From NCBI GenBank assembly GCA_022574295.1, contig JACZSJ010000003.1:1-62192 (forward strand): a stretch of 62,192 bases of DNA. The letters are read 5' to 3'. The stretch's first letter is position 1. The number at the start of each line of letters is the position of its first letter. The DNA is from Pseudomonadota bacterium. Lineage in GTDB: Bacteria; Pseudomonadota; Gammaproteobacteria; Eutrophobiales; Eutrophobiaceae. Below the pieces are notes generated by a model. It saw only the letters and a program-made list of their open reading frames with translations, was not told the DNA's origin and did not search any database. Positions 1-9,139 of this stretch are shown here, piece by piece. The translations under genes and the position numbers were made by a program.

Positions 1-480
1 GGATAGTGGTGTGTCAATTTGACTATAACCAATATTCAACCATGGGAATCCGGTGAAAATACTGGCGCGAATCAATTCTGCCAAAATCCATAGTACTGGT
101 ATGGCAATGATAAAAGTAACAATGCCTTTGTTCCCAAAAAAACGTTGATACACATAAGTTACCAAGGCAGGGTATAGCGAAAGGAATGCGACTAATGCAA
201 GGGTAATAATTATCGCACCGGCCAGATTAATGCCACCAAATATATTTATGCTGATGTGTAGCCAGTTCACGCCTATAGCAAACATACCAAAGCCAAAGGC
301 GTATCCAAATAGTCCTGCATCTCTGGGGGTGCTGTTCAGCACGGTATAAAAAAGATACGCTAGTGACAGGATAGCGATAGCAGAATAATCATAGGGTGAA
401 AAGGCCAAAGGTAAAAGTGCGCCTGACAGGAAACAGGTGGTGACTTTCAGGAGCAATCGTTTTCGCGTGTCAGTATGCAA
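1..480 (-). CDS. lnt: Apolipoprotein N-acyltransferase, N-terminal part (cut by window edge)
   Basis: Reading the minus strand from 480 to the window edge gives an open frame of 160 codons with several hydrophobic segments and the stretch GFPWLNIGYSQ, typical of the Lnt N-terminal membrane domain before the nitrilase-like catalytic domain, which lies outside the window. Lnt adds the third acyl chain to lipoproteins in the inner membrane. I place the start at TTG (complement of 478-480); an in-frame stop lies four codons upstream and no ATG is near, so the start is an inference. It follows corC by about 30 bases, the usual order corC-lnt, and is probably in the same operon. Confidence 0.85.
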   Translation of the reverse strand, partial: MHTDTRKRLLLKVTTCFLSGALLPLAFSPYDYSAIAILSLAYLFYTVLNSTPRDAGLFGYAFGFGMFAIGVNWLHISINIFGGINLAGAIIITLALVAFLSLYPALVTYVYQRFFGNKGIVTFIIAIPVLWILAELIRASIFTGFPWLNIGYSQIDTPLS

Positions 481-512
481 ATGGTTGCTTAGTTATAAAT
501 GTTGAAAATAAT

Positions 513-1385
513 TTATTCAGGCGGCACTGAATCAGTGTCAGATAAATATTGTTCAATCTGGTTCATGCGCATCAAATGAATTCTTCTTTTATCCGAGCGC
601 AACACCTTAACATTAAAACCCTCAAGCTCAATACTTTCACCACGCTTTGGCACATGACCAAATGCCTTTAGAGCTAGCCCGCCTATAGTATCGAATTCAT
701 CATCACTTAGTTGTGTGTTAAAAAAATCATTAAATTCCTCGATCGGTGTCAAGGCCTTGACAGTATAGCGATTACGTCCGTGTGGTTTGATCTGATCTTC
801 ATTATCTATGTCATGTTCGTCTTCAATTTCACCCACGATCTCCTCGATTACATCTTCCATGGTGACGAGACCAGCGACACCGGAATATTCATCAATAACA
901 ATTACCATGTGATTACGGTTTGATCTGAATTCTCTTAACAGAACATTCAGACGTTTACTTTCGGGGACATAAATCGCTCTGCGCATCATGTCTTTAATAT
1001 TAAATTCACTGTTATCATGATCTGAAAAATAATTTAATAAATCTTTGGCCAGAAGAATACCTGAAATTTCATCGGTGTCACCACCTATCACGGGGAATCT
1101 TGAGTGGCCTGATTCAATAACTGTTGCCAGAATATCTTCAGGATCCGCATCATTTTTGACCACGATCATTTGTACACGTGGAATCATAATGTCTCGAACC
1201 TGCATTTCAGATACTTGCATCGCCCCTTCAATCATCGTCAATGCATCATGATCCAGCAGGTTCCTGGTTTCTGATTCGCGCAATAGTTCGATCAAGTCAT
1301 GCCTGTCTGCAGGTTTGCTTGAAAAGATGGCTGTGATTTTCTGCAGGTAGTTTGACCAACGACTGTCAGATTTACTTTTACTCAT
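513..1385 (-). CDS. corC: CorC/YbeX, CBS-domain protein
   Basis: A 290-residue soluble protein with no membrane segment. Two CBS domains (about residues 65-125 and 130-190, with motifs DIMIPRVQM and EYSGVAGLVTMEDVIEEIVGEIEDE) are followed by a CorC_HlyC transporter-associated domain (about 205-285, with DEFDTIGGLAL). In enterobacteria this family is linked to magnesium/cobalt handling and to ribosome-related functions of its ybeZYX neighbours; the molecular activity is not settled. It lies 3 bases after ybeY and just before lnt, the standard operon order. The start ATG follows ybeY closely. Full length for the family. Confidence 0.93.
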   Translation of the reverse strand: MSKSKSDSRWSNYLQKITAIFSSKPADRHDLIELLRESETRNLLDHDALTMIEGAMQVSEMQVRDIMIPRVQMIVVKNDADPEDILATVIESGHSRFPVIGGDTDEISGILLAKDLLNYFSDHDNSEFNIKDMMRRAIYVPESKRLNVLLREFRSNRNHMVIVIDEYSGVAGLVTMEDVIEEIVGEIEDEHDIDNEDQIKPHGRNRYTVKALTPIEEFNDFFNTQLSDDEFDTIGGLALKAFGHVPKRGESIELEGFNVKVLRSDKRRIHLMRMNQIEQYLSDTDSVPPE

Positions 1386-1388
1386 GGG

Positions 1389-1871
1389 TTATCCATGTTT
1401 GAGTTGTTTGATCCGAGTGCTGAGATACGGGTTTTTGTAATTCAGTTTTTCAAGAATATTTATTTCTAGGCTTTCCATACGATCAGCCTCTTCAGGATCG
1501 ATATGATCAAAACCAGTTAGATGCAAAACACCGTGTATCACCATATGTGCCCAATGTGAATGACTACTCTTGTTTTGTTCTTTTGCCTCGCGTGCTATCA
1601 CAGGGGCACAAATAACGATGTCACCAAGCAAATCCGGTGCAATTCCTGAAATCCCTTCATTTCTAAAAGATAGCACATTTGTGGGGCCTTTGGATTTTCT
1701 CCATTGTTCGTTAAGTTGAGTCCCTTCCGCCTCATCGACGATGCGTATGGTTAATTCAGCATTTTCTTTCAGATTTTCTAATGCTGTTTCCGTCCAATAT
1801 CTGAATTGTTTCTCGTCAGGTAAATCAGACATTTCTTTTATTGCGTATTGCACGTCTACTTCAATGGTCAT
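1389..1871 (-). CDS. ybeY: YbeY, endoribonuclease / 16S rRNA maturation factor
   Basis: A 160-residue member of the UPF0054 family. The zinc-binding signature H-x3-H-x5-H is present as HGVLHLTGFDH, with ligands H113, H117 and H123. It is a metal-dependent RNase that takes part in 16S rRNA 3' end maturation and ribosome quality control. The GPTNVLSF stretch upstream is also family-typical. The start ATG overlaps the stop of the upstream ybeZ by one base (1871), which suggests translational coupling. Length and motifs are intact. Confidence 0.96.
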   Translation of the reverse strand: MTIEVDVQYAIKEMSDLPDEKQFRYWTETALENLKENAELTIRIVDEAEGTQLNEQWRKSKGPTNVLSFRNEGISGIAPDLLGDIVICAPVIAREAKEQNKSSHSHWAHMVIHGVLHLTGFDHIDPEEADRMESLEINILEKLNYKNPYLSTRIKQLKHG

Positions 1872-2857
1872 TAGCGTTGATTGTTTTGCTCATGTCTTTC
1901 GTAAGCATTCAATATTTTAGCGACAAGCGGATGTCGAACGATATCTCTCGACTTGAAGAAGGTAAAACTAATGTCGTCTTCCTCTTTGAGGACATCTATT
2001 ATATGGCGCAGGCCTGAATCCTTACCACGAGGCAGATCAATTTGGGTAATATCACCGGTGATAACAGCAGTTGATGCAAAACCAATGCGGGTAAGAAACA
2101 TTTTCATCTGTTCAATCGTTGTGTTCTGGGCTTCATCCAGAATCACAAAAGACTCATTGAGTGTCCGTCCGCGCATAAAGGCAAGAGGCGCAACTTCAAT
2201 GACATTACGTTCTATATATTTGGCTACTCTCTCGAAGCCCAACATTTCATATAGGGCATCGTAGAGCGGTCGTAGATATGGGTCGATCTTCTGAGTAAGA
2301 TCTCCAGGCAAAAAACCGAGTTTTTCACCGGCCTCAACCGCAGGACGTACCAGAACAATACGACGTACACGATCCTGTTCCAGGGCAGCAACAGCGCAGG
2401 CAACTGCAAGATAGGTTTTACCGGTACCTGCCGGACCAATGCCAAAACTCACATCATGGTTGGTAATATTTCTTAAATAGTGCCGTTGGTTTGGGCTTCT
2501 TCCTCTGATGACACCATGCTCTGTTTTAATGTTTGACTCAGAATCTTCATCTTCATCAACTTCCTGGTCGATGCTTGTGTCTTGTAAGTGAAGATGTACT
2601 TTCTCAGGTGACAGCGTTTCCGTTGCTGTCATCTCGTAGAGTGATTGCAAGATATGTTCTGTAATATTAACAGATTTTTTTGTACCGATAATGTGAAAAG
2701 CATTTCCCCGGCTATTAATCTCAACACCCATCCTTCTTTCAATATGCCGCAGATTTTTGTCTAATGGGCCACAAAGATTTGCCAGGCGGTTGTTGTCTGC
2801 CGGTTCCAGATGAAGATCTGTTGATCTTGTATGTAAGGTATCAGGTGAAGCGTTCAA
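1871..2857 (-). CDS. ybeZ: PhoH-like ATPase YbeZ
   Basis: A 328-residue P-loop protein. A KH-like N-terminal region (about 35-80) is followed by an acidic linker (about 98-110) and the PhoH ATPase core, with Walker A GPAGTGKT at 141-148 and Walker B VILDEAQN near 235. YbeZ is a cytosolic NTPase or RNA-helicase-like partner of YbeY. The gene sits between miaB and ybeY, 5 bases after miaB. Members elsewhere are about 320-350 residues, so it looks complete. The acidic linker varies in this family. Confidence 0.94.
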   Translation of the reverse strand: MNASPDTLHTRSTDLHLEPADNNRLANLCGPLDKNLRHIERRMGVEINSRGNAFHIIGTKKSVNITEHILQSLYEMTATETLSPEKVHLHLQDTSIDQEVDEDEDSESNIKTEHGVIRGRSPNQRHYLRNITNHDVSFGIGPAGTGKTYLAVACAVAALEQDRVRRIVLVRPAVEAGEKLGFLPGDLTQKIDPYLRPLYDALYEMLGFERVAKYIERNVIEVAPLAFMRGRTLNESFVILDEAQNTTIEQMKMFLTRIGFASTAVITGDITQIDLPRGKDSGLRHIIDVLKEEDDISFTFFKSRDIVRHPLVAKILNAYERHEQNNQR

Positions 2858-2862
2858 GTAGT

Positions 2863-4233
2863 TTAAAGAGCTGATTGTTGTAAAGGTTGTTCAGACGTAC
2901 GGTCGGGTGTTTGTTGCAATTCGGCTCGTAAAGAATTTGGCAGTGCTTTTGTAATTAGCACGTCAGTAAATTCACCGATGAGTGATTTTGGCCCAACAAA
3001 ATTCACAGTACGATTATTTTCAGTTTTCCCTCGTAGTTCATAGACATTCTTTTTGGAAAACCCTTCGACTAAAATCCGTTCTGTTTTGCCGACCATGCTA
3101 CGACCAATTTCCATTGCCATCGCATTGATCCTGGTTTGCAGGATACTCAAACGTTCTTTTTTTGTTTCCATTGGAACATCATCATTGAAAGAAGATGCTG
3201 GGGTTCCTGGGCGCTTGCTGTAAATAAAGCTGAATGAATGATCAAAGCCAATTTCGGCGATCAAATTCATGGTTGCCTCAAAATCATCGTCAGTTTCGCC
3301 AGGAAAACCAATAATAAAATCTGAAGATAAACTGATATCGGGCCTGATTTTGCGCAATTTTCGTATTTTGGATTTATATTCCAGTGTGGTGTGTCCTCTT
3401 TTCATCAGACCAAGTACACGATCCGAGCCACTTTGAACAGGTAAGTGTAGATGGTTTACCAGCTCAGGTACCTTTGCATAGGCCTCAATCAATCTATTCG
3501 AGAATTCAACAGGATGAGATGTCGTATAGCGAATACGCTCTATGCCTTCAATTACTGCAACATATTCGATCAGCAGCGCAAGATCCGCAGTTCCGCCCTG
3601 ATGCATCTCACCTCTGTAGGCATTTACATTCTGGCCTAACAAATTAATTTCCCGGACGCCTTGCTCTGCAAGTTCAACTACCTCATTGATAACATCGTCG
3701 AATGTTCGGCTAATTTCTTCACCACGTGTATAAGGTACAACACAGAACGTACAATATTTGCTGCATCCTTCCATAATGGAAACAAAAGCAGTCGGACCTT
3801 CTGCACGCGCCGCAGGTAAACAATCAAATTTTTCTATCTCGGGGAAGGAGATATCTATGACCGGATTTTTATTTTTCATTACATCTTCAACCATCTCCGG
3901 AAGACGATGTAATGTTTGTGGACCAAATATTATGTCGACATAGGGGGCACGTTCAAAAATATCAGCACCTTCCTGGCTTGCGACGCAGCCACCCACGCCG
4001 ATCAACAAATCTGGGTTATTATCTTTATATGGTCGCCAGCGACCTAGTTGAGAAAAGACTTTTTCCTGGGCTTTTTCACGAATCGAGCAGGTGTTGAGCA
4101 GAATGATATCCGCTTCCTCGGGCTTGTCTGTCTTGATCATGCCATGAGATTCAGCAAGGACATCAAACATCTTGGCCGAATCATACTCGTTCATCTGACA
4201 ACCCATTGTCTGGATAAATAATTTACGACTCAT
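2863..4233 (-). CDS. miaB: tRNA-2-methylthio-N6-dimethylallyladenosine synthase MiaB
   Basis: A 456-residue radical-SAM methylthiotransferase that converts i6A37 to ms2i6A37 in tRNAs reading UNN codons. The N-terminal UPF0004 domain carries the three auxiliary-cluster cysteines C12, C49 and C83. The radical-SAM CxxxCxxC motif is C157, C161 and C164 ([10 protein letters not shown]). A TRAM domain lies at about 385-445. It is the first gene of the miaB-ybeZ-ybeY-corC-lnt run. The C-terminal tail after TRAM is Gln/Ser rich and about 15 residues longer than needed. All catalytic residues are present. Confidence 0.97.
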   Translation of the reverse strand: MSRKLFIQTMGCQMNEYDSAKMFDVLAESHGMIKTDKPEEADIILLNTCSIREKAQEKVFSQLGRWRPYKDNNPDLLIGVGGCVASQEGADIFERAPYVDIIFGPQTLHRLPEMVEDVMKNKNPVIDISFPEIEKFDCLPAARAEGPTAFVSIMEGCSKYCTFCVVPYTRGEEISRTFDDVINEVVELAEQGVREINLLGQNVNAYRGEMHQGGTADLALLIEYVAVIEGIERIRYTTSHPVEFSNRLIEAYAKVPELVNHLHLPVQSGSDRVLGLMKRGHTTLEYKSKIRKLRKIRPDISLSSDFIIGFPGETDDDFEATMNLIAEIGFDHSFSFIYSKRPGTPASSFNDDVPMETKKERLSILQTRINAMAMEIGRSMVGKTERILVEGFSKKNVYELRGKTENNRTVNFVGPKSLIGEFTDVLITKALPNSLRAELQQTPDRTSEQPLQQSAL

Positions 4234-4591
4234 ATACAGTTTCGTGAAAATATATTCATGAATAGAGGGGGGTGAACTAAACTACACTGTCTTGTACTGC
4301 ATTTCCAGCATAATTATTACTTATTTAACAATAGCTTGGAAGGTTTTAGAAGGAAATGTAAGCTATTGGCAACCATTATTTGTGTGCAGTTTGGGTTTTT
4401 TTGGCATTTACCAATGTCTGGAAGGTCAGATGTAAAAGTTGTCTTTGAATGCTGGACGTTTATTTAGATTATAATTTGTCGAGGAAAAATCCGTGGCGAA
4501 GTAAGGAAATAGAAGTTATATCATGATGATAGCATAAGCTGTTTTGCACCCAGAATATCTCAATACTGAAAAATAACTGAGCTCATTTATT
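4234..4591. other. Divergent intergenic region between miaB and tupB
   Basis: This 358-base A+T-rich spacer separates miaB (leftward) from the transporter genes (rightward), so promoters for both must lie here. I see no RNA gene, no convincing coding frame and no tungstate-binding-protein remnant. No operator could be assigned with confidence. Confidence 0.4.
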
Positions 4592-5284
4592 TTGGAATAT
4601 TTCACAAAAGCATTCGTTGTCGCGGTCAAATCAATCCTGGCATTTGATCATGAGCTTTATTTCGTCGTTTTCACTTCACTGAAGATTTCATTTGCATCTG
4701 TAATTATTGCATCCATATTTTGTGTTCCTCTGGGATTGTTAATTTCATCGAGAAAGTTCAAAGGCAAGGTATTGTTACAAAGTATTTTAAACACATTGAT
4801 GGCATTACCAACTGTAGTGGTTGGTTTATTGCTCTACGGTATTCTGGGAAGGAATGGACCGCTTGGTGGTTTCGGTTTGTTATATACACCTTCAGCGATG
4901 ATTATTGGTCAGTGTATCCTGATAGCACCTGTCGTATTAAATCTAGTCGTGGTCGCTGCAAGTAGTGCAGATCCTAGAATTAAACTTGCCAGCATGGCGC
5001 TGGGTGCTGATCGTTATCAGCGTGGTGTTATTTTTGTGGGAGAAATCAGGTTTGCCCTGATGGCTGCGATTGTAATGGCCTTTGGCAGAGCCATTGGTGA
5101 GGTCGGTATTGCCATGATGGTTGGTGGAAATATTGAGGGTTATACGCGAACCATGACGACAGCCATCGCGCTTGAAACCAGTAAAGGTGATTTTGAATTT
5201 GCCATGGCACTGGGAATTCTTCTACTAATTATTGCTTTTATAGTTAATTTTTTCCTGCAAAGACTGCAGCGATTTTCAAAATGA
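4592..5284 (+). CDS. tupB: Tungstate-type ABC transporter permease
   Basis: A 230-residue inner-membrane permease with about five hydrophobic segments. It carries the ABC-permease coupling motif in the cytoplasmic loop (ASMALGADRYQR ... FGRAIGEVG, about 130-170), with the long form of the loop typical of TupB/WtpB permeases. It probably moves tungstate or a similar oxyanion together with the downstream ATPase, which it overlaps by 4 bases. The best start is TTG at 4592; a stop lies six codons upstream and only CTG 4577 is an alternative. No periplasmic binding protein is encoded next to it. Confidence 0.85.
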   Translation: MEYFTKAFVVAVKSILAFDHELYFVVFTSLKISFASVIIASIFCVPLGLLISSRKFKGKVLLQSILNTLMALPTVVVGLLLYGILGRNGPLGGFGLLYTPSAMIIGQCILIAPVVLNLVVVAASSADPRIKLASMALGADRYQRGVIFVGEIRFALMAAIVMAFGRAIGEVGIAMMVGGNIEGYTRTMTTAIALETSKGDFEFAMALGILLLIIAFIVNFFLQRLQRFSK

Positions 5285-6276
5285 ATTCAGCATACGAATT
5301 AATTGATGTTAAATATGAATATGATGGCCTGGTGGCATTGAACATTGATCAATGCCAGATACATGCAAATAAAACAACTGCACTTTTGGGCCCGAATGGT
5401 GCTGGGAAAAGCACCTTGCTGAATATTCTGGCCTTTGTTTTTAAAGCCTCCTCCGGCAAAGTCAGGTTTTTTGGAAAACGTTGTGAGCATGAATCAACTT
5501 CGGCCATACGAAGGCGGATAGCTTATGTCCAACAAAACCCTTATTTATTCAATGATACAGTAATGAAGAATGTTGAACTTGGATTGAAATTAAGAGGTGT
5601 TAATAAAAAAGACAGATATCAAAGCACCATGATGATGTTTGAAAGGTTAGGACTTGGAGATCTGGCATCCCGCAGGGCACATGAATTATCAGGCGGGGAA
5701 ATACAAAAAGTTGCGATTGCCAGGGCGATGGTGTTAGAAGCAGAGGTTCTTCTGCTTGATGAACCATTCACGTATCTGGATAAGCGGTTTGTGAAGGATT
5801 TTGAGAATTTAATCCTTGATAATCGCCGAACTGGCAACCAAACAGTCATCTTCAGTACGCATGATCAATTACGTGCCCAAGTATTGGCAGATGATATATT
5901 TAGCATGCTTGCAGGCCGTTATGTGCCATCTTCAATTGTAAATTTGTATTCGGGCAAACTGCTTCCTGACAAAAATATATTTGAAACGGCAGAATTGAAG
6001 ATAAATGTCCCTGAGAATTTAACAGATGGCGAACACATTGCGATTGAATCAACGCAGATCGTGTTATCCAAAGAACAGCTTTCATCGAGTATGCGTAATA
6101 GTTTTCATGGCAAAATCAGGTCGTTACATGAGGACAATGGGCAGATACAGGTGACCATTGAGGCAGGAGAGGTATTTCAAATTATCATCACGAAGGCAGC
6201 GCTTGATGAAATGAAAATCAATGTTGGTGAAGCGGTTTGGTTAAGTTTTAAGTCTTCTGCAATCAGTGTATTCTGA
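5281..6276 (+). CDS. tupC: Tungstate/molybdate-type ABC transporter ATPase with C-terminal TOBE-like domain
   Basis: A 331-residue ABC ATPase. Walker A is GPNGAGKST (37-45), the Q-loop YVQQNP follows, the signature is LSGGE (136-140) and Walker B is VLLLDEP. The last 65 or so residues (from about 265) contain a small beta-rich TOBE/Mop-like domain ending in VWLSFKSSAISVF, the usual oxyanion-sensing domain of ModC/TupC ATPases. It energises the TupB permease, with which it overlaps by 4 bases. The substrate (tungstate rather than molybdate) is inferred from the permease type. Confidence 0.85.
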   Translation: MNSAYELIDVKYEYDGLVALNIDQCQIHANKTTALLGPNGAGKSTLLNILAFVFKASSGKVRFFGKRCEHESTSAIRRRIAYVQQNPYLFNDTVMKNVELGLKLRGVNKKDRYQSTMMMFERLGLGDLASRRAHELSGGEIQKVAIARAMVLEAEVLLLDEPFTYLDKRFVKDFENLILDNRRTGNQTVIFSTHDQLRAQVLADDIFSMLAGRYVPSSIVNLYSGKLLPDKNIFETAELKINVPENLTDGEHIAIESTQIVLSKEQLSSSMRNSFHGKIRSLHEDNGQIQVTIEAGEVFQIIITKAALDEMKINVGEAVWLSFKSSAISVF

Positions 6277-6303
6277 TGCTTGAAATCAGACACAGGCAAG
6301 CAT

Positions 6304-7132
6304 ATGGAACAGGAGATTCAGCAAATACAAAACTATAGTTGATATTCTTAACGAGTTGGCCGTGAATTATGGGTTCCAGGTATTCGGTGCAATCATCATT
6401 CTGCTAATTGGTTGGCAGATTTCCAGGTGGGTTGCCGGGATCGTTCTGAATCTATGTCAGTGAGCAAAGCTGGATATTACGCTGGCAAAATTCTTTGCGG
6501 GCATTGCCAAATCACTTGTTATTATTTTTGTGGTCATTGTTGCCCTGGGAAAATTCGGCATAACCATTACACCTCTTGTTGCTGCATTGGGTGCAGTTGC
6601 CTTTGGTAGTGCTTTGGCATTACAGGGCCCGCTTTCGAATTATGGTTCTGGACTTACCATAATTCTGACTAGGCCATTTGTCGTTGGTGATACGATAAAA
6701 AATCAGAATGTTATTGGAATTGTTGAGGAGATCAAACTTGCTTATACATGGCTGATTACTGAGGATGGAGAGCGCATTACGATCTCCAATAACAGGATAA
6801 TTGGTGAGATATTACATAACAGCTATGCAAATTTGATTGTTGAAGCATCAATAGGTATTTCTTATGAGAGTGATACCGAGGAGGTAGTTGCAATAATCCT
6901 GAAGATACTTGAAGGTTCAACTACTGTTGTCAAAGTCCCGGAACCACAGGTCGGTATTGAGCGGTTTGGTGAGTCAGCTATTATTATTGGTGTTCGCTAC
7001 TGGGTTTCGACGAAGCAGTATTACCATGTCATGTATAGAGTGAACTAGGCAATCTACTCTGTATTGAAAGAGGCGAACATCGTCATTCCATTTCCAAGGC
7101 AGGATATTCGTCTTGTCGATGGTAAGGTATGA
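6304..7132 (+). pseudogene. Decayed small-conductance mechanosensitive channel (MscS family)
   Basis: An MscS-like sequence can be followed from ATG 6304 to a stop at 7130-7132 only by changing frame. After 12 codons the first frame stops at 6340. The sequence continues in another frame (VFGAIIILLIGWQI) to a stop at 6461. A third frame carries the pore helix and beta domain (VAALGAVAFGSALALQGPL, about 6580-6640). A TAG at 7046 interrupts this last frame 28 codons before the natural end (AIYSVLKEANIVIPFPRQD). With several independent lesions, sequencing error is an unlikely sole cause. It would have been an inner-membrane osmotic safety valve. Confidence 0.85.
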
Positions 7133-7181
7133 TAAAATATTATATGGGTATTTTGGAAACTGGCTTACAAGAGAGGAAAGC

Positions 7182-7397
7182 ATGGGCGAAGATGATAAAA
7201 CAATAGCCAAGACGCTATGGTCAGAGACATTAATTGATATGCTAATCGCGTCATTGAAGGCAAATAAAGCTGATGTACAAATTAAAGGGTTGCTTAAAGA
7301 ATGCAAACAGAAAGGATTTAAAGCAAGCTATCTGACGGAGAAGGTCAGAAAAGAATTGGACCAAGCTGCTGCTTCGAGAATAAAAAGATTAATGTAA
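7182..7397 (+). CDS. Small hypothetical protein
   Basis: A 71-residue predicted protein beginning MGEDDKTIAKTL, preceded by a good ribosome binding site (gagagga, about 5 bases upstream), which decides this start over an in-frame start further upstream at 7113. It is predicted helical, Lys/Ala/Leu rich, with a basic C-terminus (SRIKRLM). There is no signal peptide or membrane segment. I do not recognise the family. It lies 49 bases after the mscS remnant and may have shared its transcript. Confidence 0.55.
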   Translation: MGEDDKTIAKTLWSETLIDMLIASLKANKADVQIKGLLKECKQKGFKASYLTEKVRKELDQAAASRIKRLM

Positions 7398-7684
7398 TAC
7401 AAAAGATGTCCCTGATCAGCGGTTGTTTTTTTTAGTTACTTATGAACCACCGACCCCAGCGTTATGAGCTTGAACCGAGAATATTGACTATTAACTAAAA
7501 CAGTCACTTATGGTACACCTTCTGTATTAAGACCCTGTTCAATAGGGGTTCACTTATGGTTCACCCCCTGCCTCAGTCTGGCACAAAATAAGCACAACTG
7601 TGCGTTTGCTATTCAGCGAAAGCGGACACTGGCTTTTATAATCAGGAATTCTTTTTTACTCGGTTATACGAAGGAAATATATTT
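7398..7684. other. Intergenic region with tRNA fragment and short direct repeats
   Basis: No gene is seen in these 287 bases. They hold the 26-bp tRNA-Met fragment (7443-7468) and three near-repeats of the form (t/c)acttatg..acc at about 7436-7451, 7505-7519 and 7551-7565. They also form the downstream flank of the lipoprotein gene on the minus strand. Confidence 0.5.
7443..7468 (-). repeat. 26-bp fragment of tRNA-Met, direct repeat of 9020-9045
   Basis: These 26 bases are identical to 9020-9045 in the tRNA-Met gene, in the same orientation. They cover the 3' side of the anticodon loop and stem, the variable loop and part of the T arm. The flanks on both sides differ from the tRNA. The copy lies about 1.55 kb beyond the tRNA 3' end, which is where the far attachment site of an element integrated in that tRNA would be expected. 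No integrase is present. Confidence 0.75.
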
Positions 7685-8833
7685 TTAACGACCACCGACA
7701 GGTAAAGTCAGTGTCGGTCCTTTAGCCTCAGATTGCCCGGCTTGCAAACTAAAAAGTTGTTGTATAAGCAAAAAAGATGATTTTGTTTGCAGATCGTCAT
7801 CAGCGATATAAAACCAGTAGCCGCGATAAGGGACAGAAATATATGCATTTTCCGGGAGCTCTTTACTTGAATAAATAACGAAGTGCTTCCCCGCAGGCGT
7901 ATTATCCCAGTTAAATTCATTACCCTCTTTAGTTTTTGTCACTGTAACCAGACCTGTCTCCTTTTGCTCATCAGGAACTTTGATATTTTGAGATAAATAG
8001 AAAAGCACACTCATAACAGAACGCACACGCAAACTGATAACGTTGGGATATTTGTTCAGAAAATCTGATGAGATGATGACCTTATGATCAATAGCTGTTA
8101 TTCCCAATAGTAACTGAAGCTCCTTACCTTCATTTTCAAGATCTATATTTTCCGGCCGATTTTCAGGGAAAAATTGCATGATCAATTCAGGTTGTTTCTT
8201 ATCAACATGCTCAACTTTATCTACCTGAATATTTAGTCCAATTTCCATCATTCCTTCTCTTTGCAAGTGTCGAAAAATTTCCAGGGCACGTACAAAATCT
8301 TCATAGTTTTTTGGCTCAAGATCTGGTGTAGGACCTGAAGCACTGGGTACATTATAAAGGCCATTCATACGTTCTATCGTTATGCCAAACACACGTTCAA
8401 TGTTCCAGCCAGACTGGGTCATAACCAATACGGCTTCAAGTGATATTGATGAAAGAACACTTTTTAAGAAGTCTTCACCCCGAAGAGGTGTATAAGAAAT
8501 AGTTGGGCTTTGAGAATATTCAATTCCTATGCCTGGTTGAATAACGTTACCCCCAGGTCCCAGATCAATACTCGAATTAACATGAGCTGAAGTTGATATT
8601 CTTGGAGATACAGTAATGCTGCTAATCTCAAGAAATGCAGGTTGTTCACGGTACCTCAATCGAACAAGGTTAATTAACATTTGTTCGCTTAGCGTTTCAG
8701 AAATGGATTTATTGTAGGCCGGGTGGGTTTTTTCCAAGGTCTTGGGGCCAAAGCTAGATTGACAACCCGTTGAGATAAACACAATTAAAGAATAGACAAA
8801 ATAACTTTTATAAATTTTAAAATATTTTCCCAT
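7685..8833 (-). CDS. Predicted lipoprotein of unknown function
   Basis: A 382-residue protein with a type II signal peptide: a short basic start (MGKYFKIYKSY), a hydrophobic core and the lipobox STGC with the acylated Cys at about residue 24. The rest is predicted soluble, with a segment around 40-75 (LSEQMLINLVRLRYREQPAFLEI) and a C-terminal region ending in PTLTLPVGGR. I do not recognise a named family. It is probably anchored in the outer membrane or periplasm. It is the only gene between the tRNA-Met fragment and tRNA-Met, so it may be cargo of a decayed insertion; that is inference. Confidence 0.75.
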   Translation of the reverse strand: MGKYFKIYKSYFVYSLIVFISTGCQSSFGPKTLEKTHPAYNKSISETLSEQMLINLVRLRYREQPAFLEISSITVSPRISTSAHVNSSIDLGPGGNVIQPGIGIEYSQSPTISYTPLRGEDFLKSVLSSISLEAVLVMTQSGWNIERVFGITIERMNGLYNVPSASGPTPDLEPKNYEDFVRALEIFRHLQREGMMEIGLNIQVDKVEHVDKKQPELIMQFFPENRPENIDLENEGKELQLLLGITAIDHKVIISSDFLNKYPNVISLRVRSVMSVLFYLSQNIKVPDEQKETGLVTVTKTKEGNEFNWDNTPAGKHFVIYSSKELPENAYISVPYRGYWFYIADDDLQTKSSFLLIQQLFSLQAGQSEAKGPTLTLPVGGR

Positions 8834-9000
8834 AAATTGACCGCCAAATAATCATGCACTAAATGCACTGGTTATTTAATTTGTTTTATTTTCAATCAAA
8901 ATTATATAAGACTACATGCTAATTGTATCGCTAGATTTAGCATTTTGAACTTTACTACCCGGTGAAAGCGTATATTGATTAAAGATATTAAGGTAATGTA

Positions 9001-9077
9001 TGGTGGCTATGGGTGGACTTGAACCACCGACCCCAGCGTTATGAGTGCTGTGCTCTAACCAGCTGAGCTACATAGCC
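9001..9077 (-). tRNA. tRNA-Met (CAU), elongator type
   Basis: On the minus strand the 77-nt gene starts GGCTATGTAGCTC and ends with an encoded CCA (complement of 9001-9003). The acceptor stem, D arm (AGCTGGTTAGAGC), anticodon loop CTCATAA with anticodon CAU, and T loop (TTCAAGT) are all present. Similarity to enterobacterial elongator tRNA-Met (GGCTA..TAGCTCAG) and a fully paired first base pair argue against initiator tRNA. The identity Met rather than Ile2 is inferred from overall sequence, since both have CAU. Confidence 0.92.
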
Positions 9078-9139
9078 ATATTGTGAAACTCGCGGAAGCG
9101 GGATTTTCCTGTTAGTACAGAGTTTTGTCAAGGGGCCTG

